A stretch of 64,000 nt of DNA from Austropuccinia psidii (Eukaryota; Basidiomycota; Pucciniomycetes; Pucciniales; Sphaerophragmiaceae). A program made the position numbers and the translations under genes. Below, in pieces: positions 1 through 12,859 of the stretch (its first letter is position 1; each line of letters starts with the position of its first letter). The notes beneath the pieces are model-generated. The model searched no databases, was not told the origin of the DNA, and saw only the letters and a list, made by a program, of their open reading frames with translations. Location of the stretch: assembly GCA_023105745.1 (NCBI GenBank), contig JALGQZ010000005.1, positions 2,395,501 through 2,459,500 on the forward strand, written 5' to 3'.

Positions 1-1059
1 AATTTCAATTGGAATTAATTGAGCAAAGAACTGCAAGCAATTAGCTAAAGAAAAAAGTCTTTAAGAGGATATTTAAAGATAAAGCATGCCCAAAAGTGAC
101 CAGAGTGAATTTGGAAACAAAGTGACAAAGTTAACAGTGATGAAAGATGTTTTAATTAACTTTTGGGGTGGTTCAGGGGTAAAAATGATTACAAGAGTTA
201 CAAACAGTGATTATAATTATTTTTTCATGTGGTTAAAAGGTTTAAAATGATATAAAAATGGTGGTTGGAATCTTTTATTGATTGGTTTAACAGTGTTTAA
301 ACTAATTAAAAAAGGAAAAGATTCTAACATGAAGAGAAAAGTGGGGCAAAGAAGACATTCTTTTATAGCCATCAATTTTCTTACTCAGAGAGTAAAATTT
401 ACTCTTTTCAGTCGTGAAAAAAAGTCTGACAACACAAAAGCCAATTATGGCATCATTGAACCCTGGTTTAGATCAAAAAAGGGCTGGTTTAAGCCATTTT
501 AGACCCTTAAATCAGCCATTACTATAGCAATACCTGGTCTGGAGCCTTCAAAACATGTCAGAATGTGTGTAAGAGGCGTAGAAACTAGTTAAAACTGTTT
601 TTACTAACATCTTTTTATCTCAAGGGTAGTTTTACCCTCTTGGAAGCCGTTAAAACTACCCTGGTTGGTATCAAAACCTCATCATCAATTGAGTCACAGA
701 CCCTGTGACTCAATTCCAGGCCATAAGTAATGAACTTTTGCATGGACTTTGACATCTCATGCCAGTCAGCAAGAATTTTGAGGGTCTAGCTCCCCCCCAG
801 AATTAATCTTTCCCATTTATTTTTTCTTTAATTCCTCATCATGTAATACAATTATAATTTACATATGTAATTCAATTGAGGTTTTAATTACACATCTTGA
901 ATAATTGATACCTCATATGTAAATTAAAGTTCACTTATGTAATACACATGCACATTTTGACATTTCAATTGAAAATACTTCAATTCCTCATAAGTTCTAA
1001 AGTAAACACAAAATTTGATGGTTAACACCACATGTGGTGTGAATTAAACTAAGGTTTTG
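1..1059 (-). repeat. Gypsy family-B LTR fragment (B3)
   Basis: This stretch is the reverse complement of the family-B LTR seen complete at 14104-15907, and matches 27386-28507 closely. It is cut on the left by the window edge and on the right near position 1059, where similarity stops inside the LTR. It holds the 16-base palindrome typical of this family at 1025-1040. The short open frame at 278-502 is only an antisense reading of the LTR. It is a solo LTR or an element end; which cannot be decided here. Confidence 0.85.
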
Positions 1060-1459
1060 TTCAAAACTAGATCCTCAACTTTACACACTATTAATCATGC
1101 AAAAAAAACCATCAAACAATCCTCAATTAGGGACTTAGAGTCATTTAAAATTAAATTCAAGGTTTGTATCTGGCCTTCAATTCAAAAATTGAGGAAGAAA
1201 TCCTTATTTTATGTTGGCTCTGTGAAAGCCATTATCTGAGGCTATGTAGCTTCAACCCTTAATCCCAAATAAAAATAGAAAAAGACTTGAGAAGTTTAGG
1301 CACTTATGCCAAAACACTCATATTTAGTCTTATATATTAATGCATATTATCAAAAATGATTCAATTTTACAGAATGCCTCAATATTCAAGCAAAAGGACT
1401 CATCTATTTAATTATCTCTGGCTTTATCAAGACTAGAATCAAATGGGAATGTTTCATCA
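1060..1459. other. No recognisable gene
   Basis: AT-rich sequence between the broken LTR and the transposase remnant. A 60-codon open frame at 1057-1239 has no feature I recognise. It may be the decayed 5' part of the transposase locus that follows. Confidence 0.4.
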
Positions 1460-2117
1460 TTGTGGAAAATTGGGATGATTTTTTTATTCAGAAAAGGTGC
1501 TAATGGGCTCTATCAAAGCCACATTATTTGATGTTTACTAAATCTCAAAAGGGAATTAATCTCACTTCCAGCTTCAGAAAAGAGGACTGAAAGCTCCAAG
1601 TTCATTCAAGAGGAGGGATTTCCTAGATGTATTGGATTCATAGCTGGTAGATTTATATCTGTATCACAAACACAAGGTAAATTTGGTGAGACTTATTTTG
1701 ATCAAAAAATGTATGTGTGACGTTCAAAGAATTTTTAAATATATAGTTAGTGCCTACTTTATGTGATAAAGATACTTGATTTCAATTCATATTATTTTTG
1801 ATTTAAAAAATGAGCCCATTCAATTTAATGTGAGCTGAACTATTTATTTACATGACTCCAACATTTATCAACATATGATCATTTAGAAATACCCTGGTTA
1901 ATACTAGTCAAAATATCAGTATCTACTTTCTGATTCAGCTTATGCAAGCTAATCATATATCTTCCCATAATATAAATTTATTTTATCTCAAAATGAAGAT
2001 AAAACAAGATTGAAACTTTTTCTTTCAAGATCACCAGTCTGTATATGGAATGAAAATTTCATCTGGAAAGGATGATAGTCATCATTCAGAGGAATGAGAA
2101 ATCAGATTCTCAAAAAA
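1460..2117 (+). pseudogene. PIF/Harbinger transposase remnant, 5' part (split by A1)
   Basis: Broken translation of the plus strand matches, segment by segment, the better transposase at 42212-43430 (minus). Visible pieces are GKLG followed by a stop, GFPRCIGFIAG near the first catalytic block (Asp replaced by Ala), GETYFDQKMYV, HDSNIYQHM, YLLSDSAYAS with the second catalytic Asp, and SRSPVCIWNENF where the catalytic Glu region lies. Stops and frame changes show long decay. The gene stops at 2117, where Gypsy element A1 is inserted, and resumes at 12155. PIF/Harbinger transposases (DDE_Tnp_4 fold) cut and paste DNA elements; this one cannot be functional. Confidence 0.75.
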
Positions 2118-3334
2118 TGTGAGCCTTTGAGATATGACCACATATCCAAAAAGGTCACAACAAAATTCCTGTAATAATTATACCTATAATAATTATCTCA
2201 AAGACTAGTAAAAATACCATAAATAAGTACAAAATCTGAATTAACTCAGAATCTAGTGGGTAAACATGTGAAATAGATTACACCAACAGATTCCTCATGG
2301 TAAAATACACATATGTCATTTTTATGGCATATGTGAAAAGTCAATAATTACTGAAGAATAAGTAATAATACCTTAAAAAAGGTATAAAACCTCATTTAAC
2401 TTAGAAACCAATGGAACAACATGTGAAATCAATTGGAACGTTAGATTCTCCATAAAACCACACATGAAAAAATTATACAGCTATTCTCCAAAGTCAATAC
2501 TTAAGGAATTAAGCTGAATATATGCACTTTTTTGGTCAATGCATATATTCATGGTTTTTAGCTAATACCTCTTGAAATATACAAGATAGAAAAATAAACC
2601 AAAAATAAGGTCACCACGTAACTACTGTAGGAAAACAGATATGAGCTTTATTTCACAAGCTATAAACAAGGTTAAAACTTGTAATGGATTATTGATTAAA
2701 ATCAATGGAGCTGTTGACCACTCTGTTGTGAAAGTGGTCCAAACTCAAAACAAAGTATACAGTGAGATTCTACCAGTTCATACGTGAATAATTATGTAAT
2801 TTTTATTATAATACTCAAGGTATAGCCCCTTGAAATTATGGTTTGAAGTTTAAAATATTAAATTTTGACAGAAAAGATAAGTTACAACAAAAATTATCAA
2901 AAGATAGAGTTTCAATGATGTAATAAGATGTTCTTGGCAGCTTTATAAGGATATTCCAAGCTATCAGAATGGCTGTAGCATGTATAAATTAAAAGTTATT
3001 AATGATCAAAGTTTAAGCTTAAATTTGCTCATTTATGATCACTCACTGTAATCTTATTTCAAGTTTAACAGTTATATAAGTGATAAAACTGGTGAATAAT
3101 ATTATATTATGATTAATAATAATAAAATCCACAAATATTAGGTTTCTTCCAAGCCTATGATGTCATCAAAATTAGAGTTATAGTGATAACACTAAATAAT
3201 GGCGTAATAATGAGATAAGATGGTTTGATCAGGACGTAATCATCACTAAACCTTAAAAGACTGATCATTTCCAGTGGATACAATCATTTCATGTCTACTA
3301 GAAGCCTACTGGACTCTAGAGGGGAGGTATTTAC

Positions 3335-3342
3335 TATAAATA
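3335..3342 (+). promoter_or_regulatory. TATA box of family-A LTR
   Basis: TATAAATA followed by GAGCTC, kept at the same place in the 3' LTR of A1 (11449-11456), in A2 (54185-54192) and, inverted, in A4 (62823-62830). It probably sets the start of the retrotransposon RNA about 30 bases downstream. Inference from position and motif only. Confidence 0.6.
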
Positions 3343-3821
3343 GAGCTCTTTTTACTCTAATTCCCCTCAGATACATCAAAACATTAAAACAATCAAATCA
3401 AAAGGTAAAATCTGTATCATTTATATATAAATCTTTTATATTATTAAAGAAAAAAGCTAATATTTATTATAATCATCATTTTTTTGATGTGATCACTTCA
3501 ATTTTTCTACTGTTTTGCTATATCTCTCTTGAAAATCTCAAATCCACTTAAAATCAAGAAAATTTGTAATTTCTCTTATTTTTATTTGTAAATACAGTTT
3601 GAATAAGCTGCATTATCATTATTTGGTGTAAAGGTATTCAAAATTATTATATTAAGCATCAAAAGTAGGTTATTTTCTCTTATTATAATACTTTCGATCT
3701 ATCATTACTATTAATATTTTCTCCAATGAATTTGAATAGTATTTATATTAATATTTAAATTTATTATTAGTAATATTATTGTTATTGATTGATTTTTATT
3801 AATAAAAAAAATTCTTTACGC

Positions 3822-3851
3822 CTTTATTATTTGTTGGTAACAATAATAAAG
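3822..3851 (+). other. Conserved LTR hairpin with GTTGGTAAC top
   Basis: Arms CTTTATTATT and AATAATAAAG enclose GTT-GGT-AAC. The same structure is in every family-A LTR that reaches this point. In A2 (54672-54701) the left arm has T to C and the right arm the matching A to G, so pairing is kept. Family B has a shorter version (15714-15736). It overlaps an AATAAA, so a poly(A)-site hairpin in the RNA is a fair guess. Confidence 0.6.
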
Positions 3852-4050
3852 TGTTTTTAAATATATTAATTATTTTATATAAATATATTTATTTACTCAA
3901 TAATAGAATTGTTTTTATGACTTAATTACATTAATTCTTTATTATCATAATTCTTTTTATCTTATTTACTTTATTTATAAGGACATTCAGAGTACAATAA
4001 GTAAAATTTTAGTAATTTTGACTTATTGTTTTATAGTCAAACCTTACATT

Positions 4051-4070
4051 TGGGGGCCTGGCTGTGATAT
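4051..4070 (+). other. Primer-binding site of A1
   Basis: TGGGGGCCTGGCTGTGATAT lies two bases after the 5' LTR. The first eight bases are identical in families A and B. Complementarity to a tRNA ending GCCCCCA is implied; the start resembles the proline-tRNA site of other retroelements, but tRNA identity is unproven. Confidence 0.65.
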
Positions 4071-4536
4071 TTACTTTAAAAGACCTTCAAAAAGATTATA
4101 ATTGTGTTTATCCAATAATAAATTAGAATTATACACATAAAATTATATAATAATCTTATATTTATTTATTTCAAAAGCTATTTAGGCATTTGGAAAGCAA
4201 TTTTACTGTCTTACACATGGTTTTTCCATCCGTAGACTTGCAACAACTTTCTTTGAGTGACTCTAGTGATTAAAAGAGATATTTTATGAATCAAAAATAA
4301 TTTTATATCATAAATTAGTTTCATAATAGAATCATATTCATTTTTATTTTATTCTTTAAAAATGAAAAATATCAAACAAATATTAAAAACCAATGAAAAA
4401 AGTTATTTTTATTCATTTTTTTCATTTCTTGATTCATTCCATTTATTTAAAGATATAAAAGGACCTTTTACGTGGAAAATTTCCATATCAATAACACTTC
4501 TTATGTAAAAGACTTATATTTATTTGTCTTTTTTAG

Positions 4537-4686
4537 TGTTTGAAGACAATCCAACAGAAGACAACCAATCCACTGTTGAAAGATTGGTGGAAGAAATTTG
4601 CCCAAGTTCTCCAACACCAATTGTCATTAAGAAAAAGAAAGCTAAGAAATTAGACTTTCAAGGACCCACTATTCACAACCCTGAAG
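4537..4686 (+). other. Leader exon-like segment, A1
   Basis: A 150-base segment preceded by a pyrimidine tract and TTTTAG and followed by the donor-like GTGAGT. It is fully open in one phase (two bases, 49 codons, one base) and encodes an acidic then Lys-rich peptide with no start codon of its own. A2 has the same exon at 55390-55539, also 150 bases and open; family B has a related one at 16132-16329 in the same phase. It is probably a spliced leader exon or a small coding exon upstream of gag. Confidence 0.5.
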
Positions 4687-4761
4687 GTGAGTACCTCCTT
4701 TATAAATTGCCATAAGAATAATTCTTGTCCTGAAATCTTCTTATTTCCTATTTCTTAAATT

Positions 4762-7700
4762 ATGACTACCAGAAAAGGCTCCCAATACTCCATCTAATCA
4801 GATGGAGCTATACTCAGAGGTAGAATTGATACCTCAAAAGCAAAAAGAAAATTAAATATCCCCAGTGGAACAGAATCAACACAAGGAAGTGCCTTATCCC
4901 AAAGGCAAGTCCCAGAAATGCCCATGATATCTGAACCAGAGTTAGAACTAATTATGAGTAACTCAAACAGGTACAAATCACATTAAGAGGGCTCAGATTG
5001 ACATTTAAATGTGCCAGTACAAGCAGTACTACACAGTGTACAAAGACAAGGACTGGGAAATGCTGCCACAAATACACCAAGGAGTGATGAGCTCCTGGCA
5101 CATCCTCAAAAGGTTCCTCAAAGAGGAGGAAATAGTGAGATACTCCAATTAATGGAAGCCACTATCATCCAAACCTTGAATCAAAAATATCAAGGAGTAC
5201 CATGCCAAAAAGAAGGAGGCAACCAAGGAAGAAGCCCCAGTAGCTTATACCAGCAAGCCCCAAGCTAACCCACTTCCCCAAGAAGGGAAGAAGAACAAGA
5301 AAAAGAACTGGAGAAAATCATATTCCCAAGTTACAGGATTCCAAAAAACTAAAAAAGGTACCATGGACAATGTCTTCAACATGGCCAGAACCTTGATGGA
5401 ATTCAAGGACAAGGAGGAGCAAAGAATGAGACAACCTCATTTCCCAAGAAATAGCCTTTTTCCCAGATGTTGTAAATACTTTAACAGAAATTAAAAATAG
5501 TATTTTACCTCTACAAGAAATTAAAAATAGTTTATTATCATTACAAGAAATAAATAATACTTTATCTTCTCTAACAAAAATTGTTGTACAGAATAAAAAA
5601 GAAATTGACAACATTAAATTTATTGTTGAAAATAACAAACCAAAATCTTTAATTGACAGTACTCAAAAGTTAATACATGGACAACAATAATTGTATAGAT
5701 ACATAAACAATATCAAAGATAAAACTTTGATAATCAATGATGACGTGAGTATTGATAATATTACAGAAAAATCAAACAAATTAAGTATTTGTGTAGAAAG
5801 ATTTGAGGAAAAGACTTCATCATACCAAAAATTACTTTTAGACTATGTGGAAAAAAGTGATGAAGCAAGGATGCATTTGAAAGATGATATTCAAAGTGAA
5901 ATAAGGCTTATTACTGAAAAAATGGATAAAATTAATGAGGCTAACTTAAATATGCCAGATTTATCAACCCCATTTTCTCACATAAGAAGCCCTGTTAAAC
6001 CAAAGATAAGTTACCAAATCCATTCATAACAGGCTTGAGTTATCAAGACAATAAGCAAGTCTTAATGAAGGAAGCACCTCAATTAAAAGAATTGCCAACA
6101 TTCACAGGAGAAGGTGAATATGACCATATGTAATTTATTAAAACAATTGACATTTTACAAGAATATTATTCCATACCAGATGAATTGATCACTGCCATAT
6201 TACACTCACTATTTGAGAAATCTGCAAAAAGATGGTATTATGGAATAAGGCAGACAAATGGCAAGAATACCTGGTCTTAGTGGAAACAAGAAATAATCAC
6301 CAAAGAAGCAAAAATCAACAAAATTGTGGAAACAGAGGACCACAATGATAAAAAAAGAATCTGATTCTAAAAAGGACACTGAAGAATCAGAAACTTCTGA
6401 AAGTGATGAAATTAATATAATTAATGCACAAATTAATGATATTGATTTAGTATATGAAGTACTGGATGTCAATTCAAACTTACCAAAAGTTGGAACATCT
6501 GATACAAGCCTCACAAACGTACAAGATGCTAAATTGTATAGAGCCAAACCAGAAAAAAGGTTTGGATATGCAGCTGGAAAATCAAGTATAAGTATTGTCA
6601 TGGCGGAAAACCAAGAGGCAAAAGTTAACTTAGATACAGGAGCATATTGTACCTGTGTTGGTAAACATTATTTGAAAACATTTGTGCCAGATTGTGAAGA
6701 AAAACTTATACCAATACAAGGAGTAAAGTTTAGTAGTGCAAGTGAAAGCATAAAGCCCTTTGGAATAATTGACTTAACACTCATTTTACCTCATCCTTCA
6801 CAATGTATCAGATAGAAAGTAGAATTTGTAGTAATGGACAACTGCACTAGTAACCATTTTATACTTGGAAATGACTACTTATCAATTTATGGTATAGATA
6901 TCTCTAACCAAAAGGATAGATATTTTAATATAGGAGACAATAAAAGACAAAAATTTGAATTTTTCAATAACAAAAGACAAATTACAGTTATCAAGAATGA
7001 AGAAAAAATCCCAGAGATGGATTTTTTCATAACTGAACAGCTAAAAAAGTCATAATTCAATCATGAATTGACAGTAAAAATGAAAGAAAAATTTATTTAC
7101 CTCTTATCTAAATATAAAAATGCCTTTGAAACTGACAAGGAACCACTAGGGGCCATAATTAGACATGAGGTAGACATAATCCTTAATTTAGAAAAACCTT
7201 ATCCATCTCTATGAAGAAGACCAGCTTATCCAGCCAGCCCAAGAGCTAGAGAAGCTTTAGAGGTACACATTAAAGAACTAATGGACCTGGGAGTATTAAG
7301 GAAGGTAGGACACAATGAACAGGTAGAGCTCACTACACCTTTCATTATAACTTGGCATAATGGAAAATCAAGGATGGTAGGGGACTTTAGAGCCCTAGAC
7401 ACCTATACTATCCTTGACAGATATCCAATACCCACAATCCATGAGACATTAACACAATTATCTCAGGCTAAGTTCATCACAGCCATGGATGCCCTAAAGG
7501 TTTTTCCATCAAAATTTCTTAACAGACAATGCCAAGAAACTACTAAGGATAATACTCCACTGTGGAATTTTTGAATATCTCATAATGCCATCTGGTATAA
7601 AAAATGTACCATCCCATTACCAAAGGATGTTGAATACTATATTTCCAGAATAATTATAAGAAGAATGGCTTATTATTTATATTGATGATATCATAATTTG

Positions 7701-10132
7701 CTCAGAGACTCGGGACAGTCACTTATCAAGACTAGAAATAGTCTTTGAAAAATATTACAAGTAAACATGAAAATATCTCTGAAAAATTGACATTTTGGCA
7801 TACAGTGAACTGAAAGCACTAGGACATGTTGTATCTGGACTAAGTTTGAGCATAGACAAAAACAAAGTAGCAGCAGTACTATTGAAACCAATGCCCCAAA
7901 CTAAGAAAGAATTGCAATCATTTCTAGGATTTTCTGGTTATTACAGACAACATATAAAAGATTTTACAGGAATTGCTAAGTCATTGTATAAGCTCTGTGA
8001 CCAATAGACATTCTATGAAATGACTGATGAAAGATTTAAGGCATATGAAGAATTGAAAAATTCCTTAGCAAATGCCCCATTTCCTCTAATGAACAATTGG
8101 AAACTACCCTTTAAGATATACATTGATGCTTGTGGAGAAGGACTAGGTGCTGCACTACCCCAGACACAAATCATCAATGACAAACCTGTTGAAGGACCAA
8201 TTTGCTTCATTTAAACGGAAATAAAGCCAACAGAAGCAAGGTATGGAGAAAGCCAAATGGAATGCCTCTGCTTAGTGTATTCTTTGGAAAAATTACACTA
8301 TTATTTAGATGGGACAGTGTTTGATGTCATTACAGATTGCAATGCTGTAAAATCGTTATTAAACATGAAAACCCCAAATAGACATATAAGATGGCAAATT
8401 TCCATCTAGGAATATAGAGGAAATATGACTATAGTTCATAAATCTGGTAATATTCATAAAAGTGCAGATGGTCTTAGCAGATGGGCTCTGGCAAATACAT
8501 CTAAAAATCCAGCATGGGTACCACAGGAAGAGCACCATATAGAAGGCATATGTGTAACAGATATAGGCACAGAATTCTTCGACCAAGTTAAAGAAAGCAA
8601 TAAAATGGATAAAGACTTCCATATCCTATTTCAACTTCTAATTAAAGACTGTAAAGACCCATCACTTTCATCAAAACTAGATGAAACATGTAAAAACCCA
8701 TATGATGAAGGAAGATTCCACCCCCTTGATGGAATCCTTTACCATAGAACTAAACATACATGTGTTATTGCTTTAACAGATAGAACTCTAATAAACACTA
8801 CACTACATGAATTTCATGATAGTTTTGCAGCTGGACATCTCTCAGAAGACAGAACACTAGAGAGGGTAAAAACCTGCTCTTAGTGGCCAAATTGGAAGAA
8901 ATATGTTGCAGAATACTTCCAAACCTCTGACAAATGCCAAAAAGCAAACAGAGCCACAGGTAAAAAATTTGGAATGATGATCCAATTCCAAGAACCAAAA
9001 TCCCCTTGGGAAATAGTTCACATGGATTGGGTAACAGCATTACCTCCAGGAGGAGACAGAAGTTACAATGCATGCCTAGTATTAGTTGACAGATACAGAA
9101 AAGCCCCAATGTTTTTACCATGTCAAAAGGATGATACAGCTATGGATACAGCTATAATTATATGTAATAAAGCTATTAGCCACACAGGAATATTCCAAAA
9201 CATCATAAGTGATAGAGACCCAAAATTCACTTCAGCATTTTGGACAAACCTCTACAACCTGTTTGGAACAAAACTATCATTCTAAACAGCTTACCACCCC
9301 CAACCTGATGGTCTAGCAGAAAGAATGATACAGACATTAGAAGACATGATCAGAATATTCTGTGCTTATGGACTGGAACTCAAAGATTCTGATGGTTTTA
9401 CCCATGATTGGTGTACATTAATACCACCTATTGAACTGGAATAGAAAACATCAATCCATTCTTCAACTGGCAAGACACCTGCAATGCTAGAAAAAGGCTG
9501 GAATACAAGACTCCTTTATGATACCCTAAAAAGGGACTTCGTGGATATACACCCAACAGCAAGTATCTTGAAGTTAATGCTTGACAAAGCAAGACACCAT
9601 GCAAACAGATGTATGCAAGATTATTTCAAGTATGCAAAAGAAAGATGGGATAAAAGTCATAAACCACCTGACTTTAAAATAGGAGATGTGGTCCTAGTGT
9701 CAACTCTTAATTTCAATAATATAAAAGGCCCAAAGAAATTGAACAATTCCTTTGAAGGACCATTTATGATAAAAGCACTACATGGACCCAATGCTGTGCA
9801 ATTAGAGCTCACAGGTGAGCTAATGAACAAACACCCAACTTTACCTGTAGGTCTGATAGAATATTACAGCTCAAGTGACAAGGAATTATTTCCACTAAGA
9901 AATAAACCCTCACTTGAAATACCCCCTTGAGAAGAAGGAGAAGAAAAGAAAATTGTGAAAGTCCTTAAGAAAGAAGGACAAGAAACAAAAAAGAAAGGAA
10001 ATACCTTGTAAGGTATAGAAATCCAACTCAAGAATATGAATGGCTACTTGAGAGGGATATAAAAAACTCTGATAAACTATTAAGGAGGCTCAGACATGAA
10101 AAAATCCTAAAAAATAAAAAAATTAAGCATTA
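4762..10132 (+). pseudogene. A1 gag-pol polyprotein, decayed
   Basis: Broken reading of a Gypsy gag-pol that begins MTTRKGS and stops after eleven codons. Pieces seen are: coiled-coil gag (5460-6030); capsid start, then a deletion of about 438 bases against A2 around 6300 that removes the rest of capsid and the zinc knuckle; protease with DTGA near 6640 (frame 6324-6815); RT from 7100 with YIDD at about 7680; RNase H from 8090; integrase (8780-9930) with HMDWV, SDRDPKF and AERM; and a chromodomain-like tail to about 10110. Family A is a chromovirus-like Ty3/Gypsy lineage. Many stops and shifts make the copy inactive. Confidence 0.85.
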
Positions 10133-10227
10133 TTGAGCTTCAAGACTAACAAATTCTATTGAAGAGGTAGGACGGTGGATGATACCCTATATAATTTACT
10201 ATATCAGATTGTTGTACAATCTTTTTT

Positions 10228-10239
10228 GGTGGTAGGGAA
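10228..10239 (+). other. Polypurine tract of A1
   Basis: GGTGGTAGGGAA directly before the 3' LTR, where plus-strand DNA synthesis would be primed. It is less purine-pure than that of B1. Confidence 0.55.
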
Positions 10240-12149
10240 TGTGGGCCTTTGAGATATGACCACATATCCAAAAAGGTCACAACAAATTTCTGTAATACTT
10301 ATACTTATAATAATTATCTCAAAGACTAGTAAGAATACCATAAATAAGTACAAAAGCTGAATTAAACAGGGGAAAAAAATCCACCATTAGATTCCTCATG
10401 TTAAAATACATATATTTCATTTTTATGGCATATCTGAAAAGCCAATAATTACTGAAGAATAAGTAATAATACCTTAAAGAAGGTATAAAACCTTATTTAA
10501 CTCAGAAAACAATGAAACAACATGTGAACTAAGTTGTACCATTGGATTCTCCATAAAGACCAAACATGAAACAACTATACAGCTATTCTCTTATGTCAAT
10601 ACTTAATGAATTAAGCTGAATATATGCATTTTTTTGGTCAATGCATATATTCATGGTTTTTAGCTAATATCTCTTGAAATATACAGGATATAGAGATAAG
10701 CCAAAAGCAAAGTCACCACATAATTACTGTAAGAGCACATATATGAACTTCATTTCACATGTTACAAACAAGGTTAAAGCTTTTAATGGATTATTGATTA
10801 AAATCAATGGAGCTGTTGACCACTGTATTGTGAAAGTGGTCTAAACTTGAAAAGAAGTAGACAGTCAGATTCTAATAGCTAATACATGAATAATGATGTA
10901 ATATTTATTATAATATTCAAGGTATAACCCCTTGAAATCATGATTTGAAGTTTAAAATATTAAATTTCAACAGAAAAGATGAGCTACAAGAAAAATCACC
11001 AAAAATACATTTTTGATGATGAAATAAAATGCTCTTGGCAGTTTGATAGAGACATGCAAATCTATCATAATCCACTCTAAGAATGGCTGTGGAGTTTATA
11101 ACCTGAAAATTATTGATGATCAAAGTTTAATCATAAATTTGATCATTTATGATCACTCACTGTAATCATATCTTATGTTTAATATTTATATAAGTGATAA
11201 AACTGGTGAATACTATTAGATTATTATTTATACTAATAAAATCCCCAAAGTGTAGGTTTCTGCCAAGCCTATGATGTCATCAAATGTAGATTTATAGTGA
11301 TAACTCTAAATAATGGCATAATAATGAGATAAGATGGTTTGATCATGACGTAATCATCACTAAACCTTAAAATACTGATCCTTTCAAGTGGATACCATCA
11401 GTACACGTCTACTAGAAGCCTACTGGACTCTTGAAGGGAGGTATTTACTATAAATAGAGCTCTTCTTACTCTATTTTCCCCTCAGATGCATCAAAACATT
11501 AAAACAATCAAATCAAAAGGTAAATTCTTTATTCTTTATATATAGATATTTTATATTATTGAAGACCAAAGTTAACCCTTATTAGAATCATCATTCTTTT
11601 GGCATGATTACTTCAATTGTTCTACTGTTTTGCTATATCTCTCTTAAAAATCTCAAATCCACTTAAAATCAAGAAAATTTGTAATTTCTCTTATTATTAT
11701 TTGTTACTACAATTTAAATAAGTTGTATTTACATCATTTGGGTAAAATTATCCAAAATTATTATATTAAGCATCAAAATTACGTCATTTTCTCTTATTAT
11801 AATAATTTCTCTCTATTATTACTATTAATAATTTCTTCAATTAATAGAAATAGTATTTATATTAATATATAACTTTAATATTAGTAATATTATTGTTATT
11901 AATTGTTTTTTATTAATAAAAAACAATTCTTTACGCCTTTATTATTTGTTGGTAACAATAATAAAGTGTTTTTAAATATATTAATATATTTATTTATTCA
12001 ATAATATAGTTGTTTTTATGCCTTAATTATATTAATTCTTTATTATTATAATTATTTTTATCTTATTTATTTTCTTTATAAGGAAATTCAGAGTACAATA
12101 AGTAAAATATTAGTAATTTTTACTTATTTTTTCATAGTCAAACCTTACA
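10240..12149 (+). repeat. A1 3' LTR (1910 bp)
   Basis: Starts TGTGGGCC and ends CCTTACA. It matches the 5' LTR along its whole length, with scattered substitutions and small indels. TATA box at 11449 and hairpin at about 11934-11963 are kept. Confidence 0.93.
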
Positions 12150-12154
12150 AAAAA

Positions 12155-12253
12155 CAAGAGGTAGAGGCATTTTTTAAATTGACTATTAGAGGTGTAATTT
12201 CACATAATTTATTTTCTCAGCTAGGAGATTATTTTTTTGAAATTTTTGAGTAA
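12155..12253 (+). pseudogene. PIF/Harbinger transposase remnant, 3' part
   Basis: Directly after the AAAAA copy, the plus strand reads QEVEAFF, then RGVISHNLFSQLGDYF, then a stop at 12251. This matches QEVQLFV and GVVTCVILDNLLAQVGDKW near the C-terminus of the transposase at 42212-43430. It is the continuation of the gene cut at 2117, with a small frame change at the joint. Confidence 0.75.
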
Positions 12254-12859
12254 AAAGAACACCAATAACTACAGGATAATTAAGACATTCCTGGGATGAA
12301 TTAAAATATTACTATGCAGAAAATGGTTTTGAAAAATATCAAAAAAACTATTCCAAAACAAATTAAAAAATTCCAAAATATACCCCATGGGTAAATGAAG
12401 ATTTTTGAAAAGAAAATTGAGCTAGTTTTTTTATTTTTTGCAAAATTTCATGTGGTTATGCACAAGTGGAAAAATAATCAGAAAGAATTTGTATTTAGTA
12501 GTCAAAATGAAGTATATTTTTTGGGGGGATAATTAATTTTGAACTTCAAAATCACAATTTCTTTTTAAAAAATAAAAAAGCCAAAATTTACAAACTTTTT
12601 TCTAGGTTCAAGAAAGATTTTTTGAATTATTAATTTTGAAATAGAAAATAAAGGAGTATTTGGTAAAAATAAACAAGAAATAATCTTTATAATTTTTTTT
12701 GAGTTGATATTGGAATAAGAATAATTAAACATATTCCAAAAAGAATTTGACTACTATTTCCTTTTCTTCTTAAGTGTTTTCTAATACTTTTGGTTCCTAG
12801 CTATTTGATCTAATGATTTTTTTTCCACTTCAAAAGATGTCATTTCCATACATCTCCCA
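12254..12859. other. No recognisable gene
   Basis: AT-rich spacer between the 3' end of the transposase remnant (plus) and the 3' end of the oxygenase remnant (minus). No RNA gene or repeat was recognised. Confidence 0.5.

Larger units (their letters stand above)
2118..4048 (+). repeat. A1 5' LTR (1931 bp)
   Basis: Starts TGTGAGCC and ends CCTTACA. U3 is about 1.2 kb, with a TATA box at 3335. Two inverted repeats stand out: arms CACATATG and CATATGTG at 2308-2335, and arms AATATATGCA and TGCATATATT at 2517-2549. A further hairpin lies at 3822-3851. A likely splice donor (AAAAG then GTAAAATC) follows the predicted transcript start at about 3402. Confidence 0.93.
2118..12149 (+). mobile_element. 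Ty3/Gypsy LTR retrotransposon A1 (family A)
   Basis: Complete element with two LTRs starting TG and ending CA, a primer-binding site, leader exon, decayed gag-pol and polypurine tract. The 5 bases before it (2113-2117) and after it (12150-12154) are both AAAAA, consistent with a target-site duplication, though low in complexity. Stronger proof is that the interrupted transposase gene continues on the other side. In the first 110 bases the LTRs differ by roughly 6 percent by eye, so it is older than B1. Gag-pol has many stops plus a deletion of about 0.44 kb, so the copy is non-autonomous. Confidence 0.93.

Noticed and set aside
3291..3551. 86-codon frame in the family-A LTR
   Set aside because: It spans the TATA box and predicted leader, and is disrupted in other family-A LTRs.
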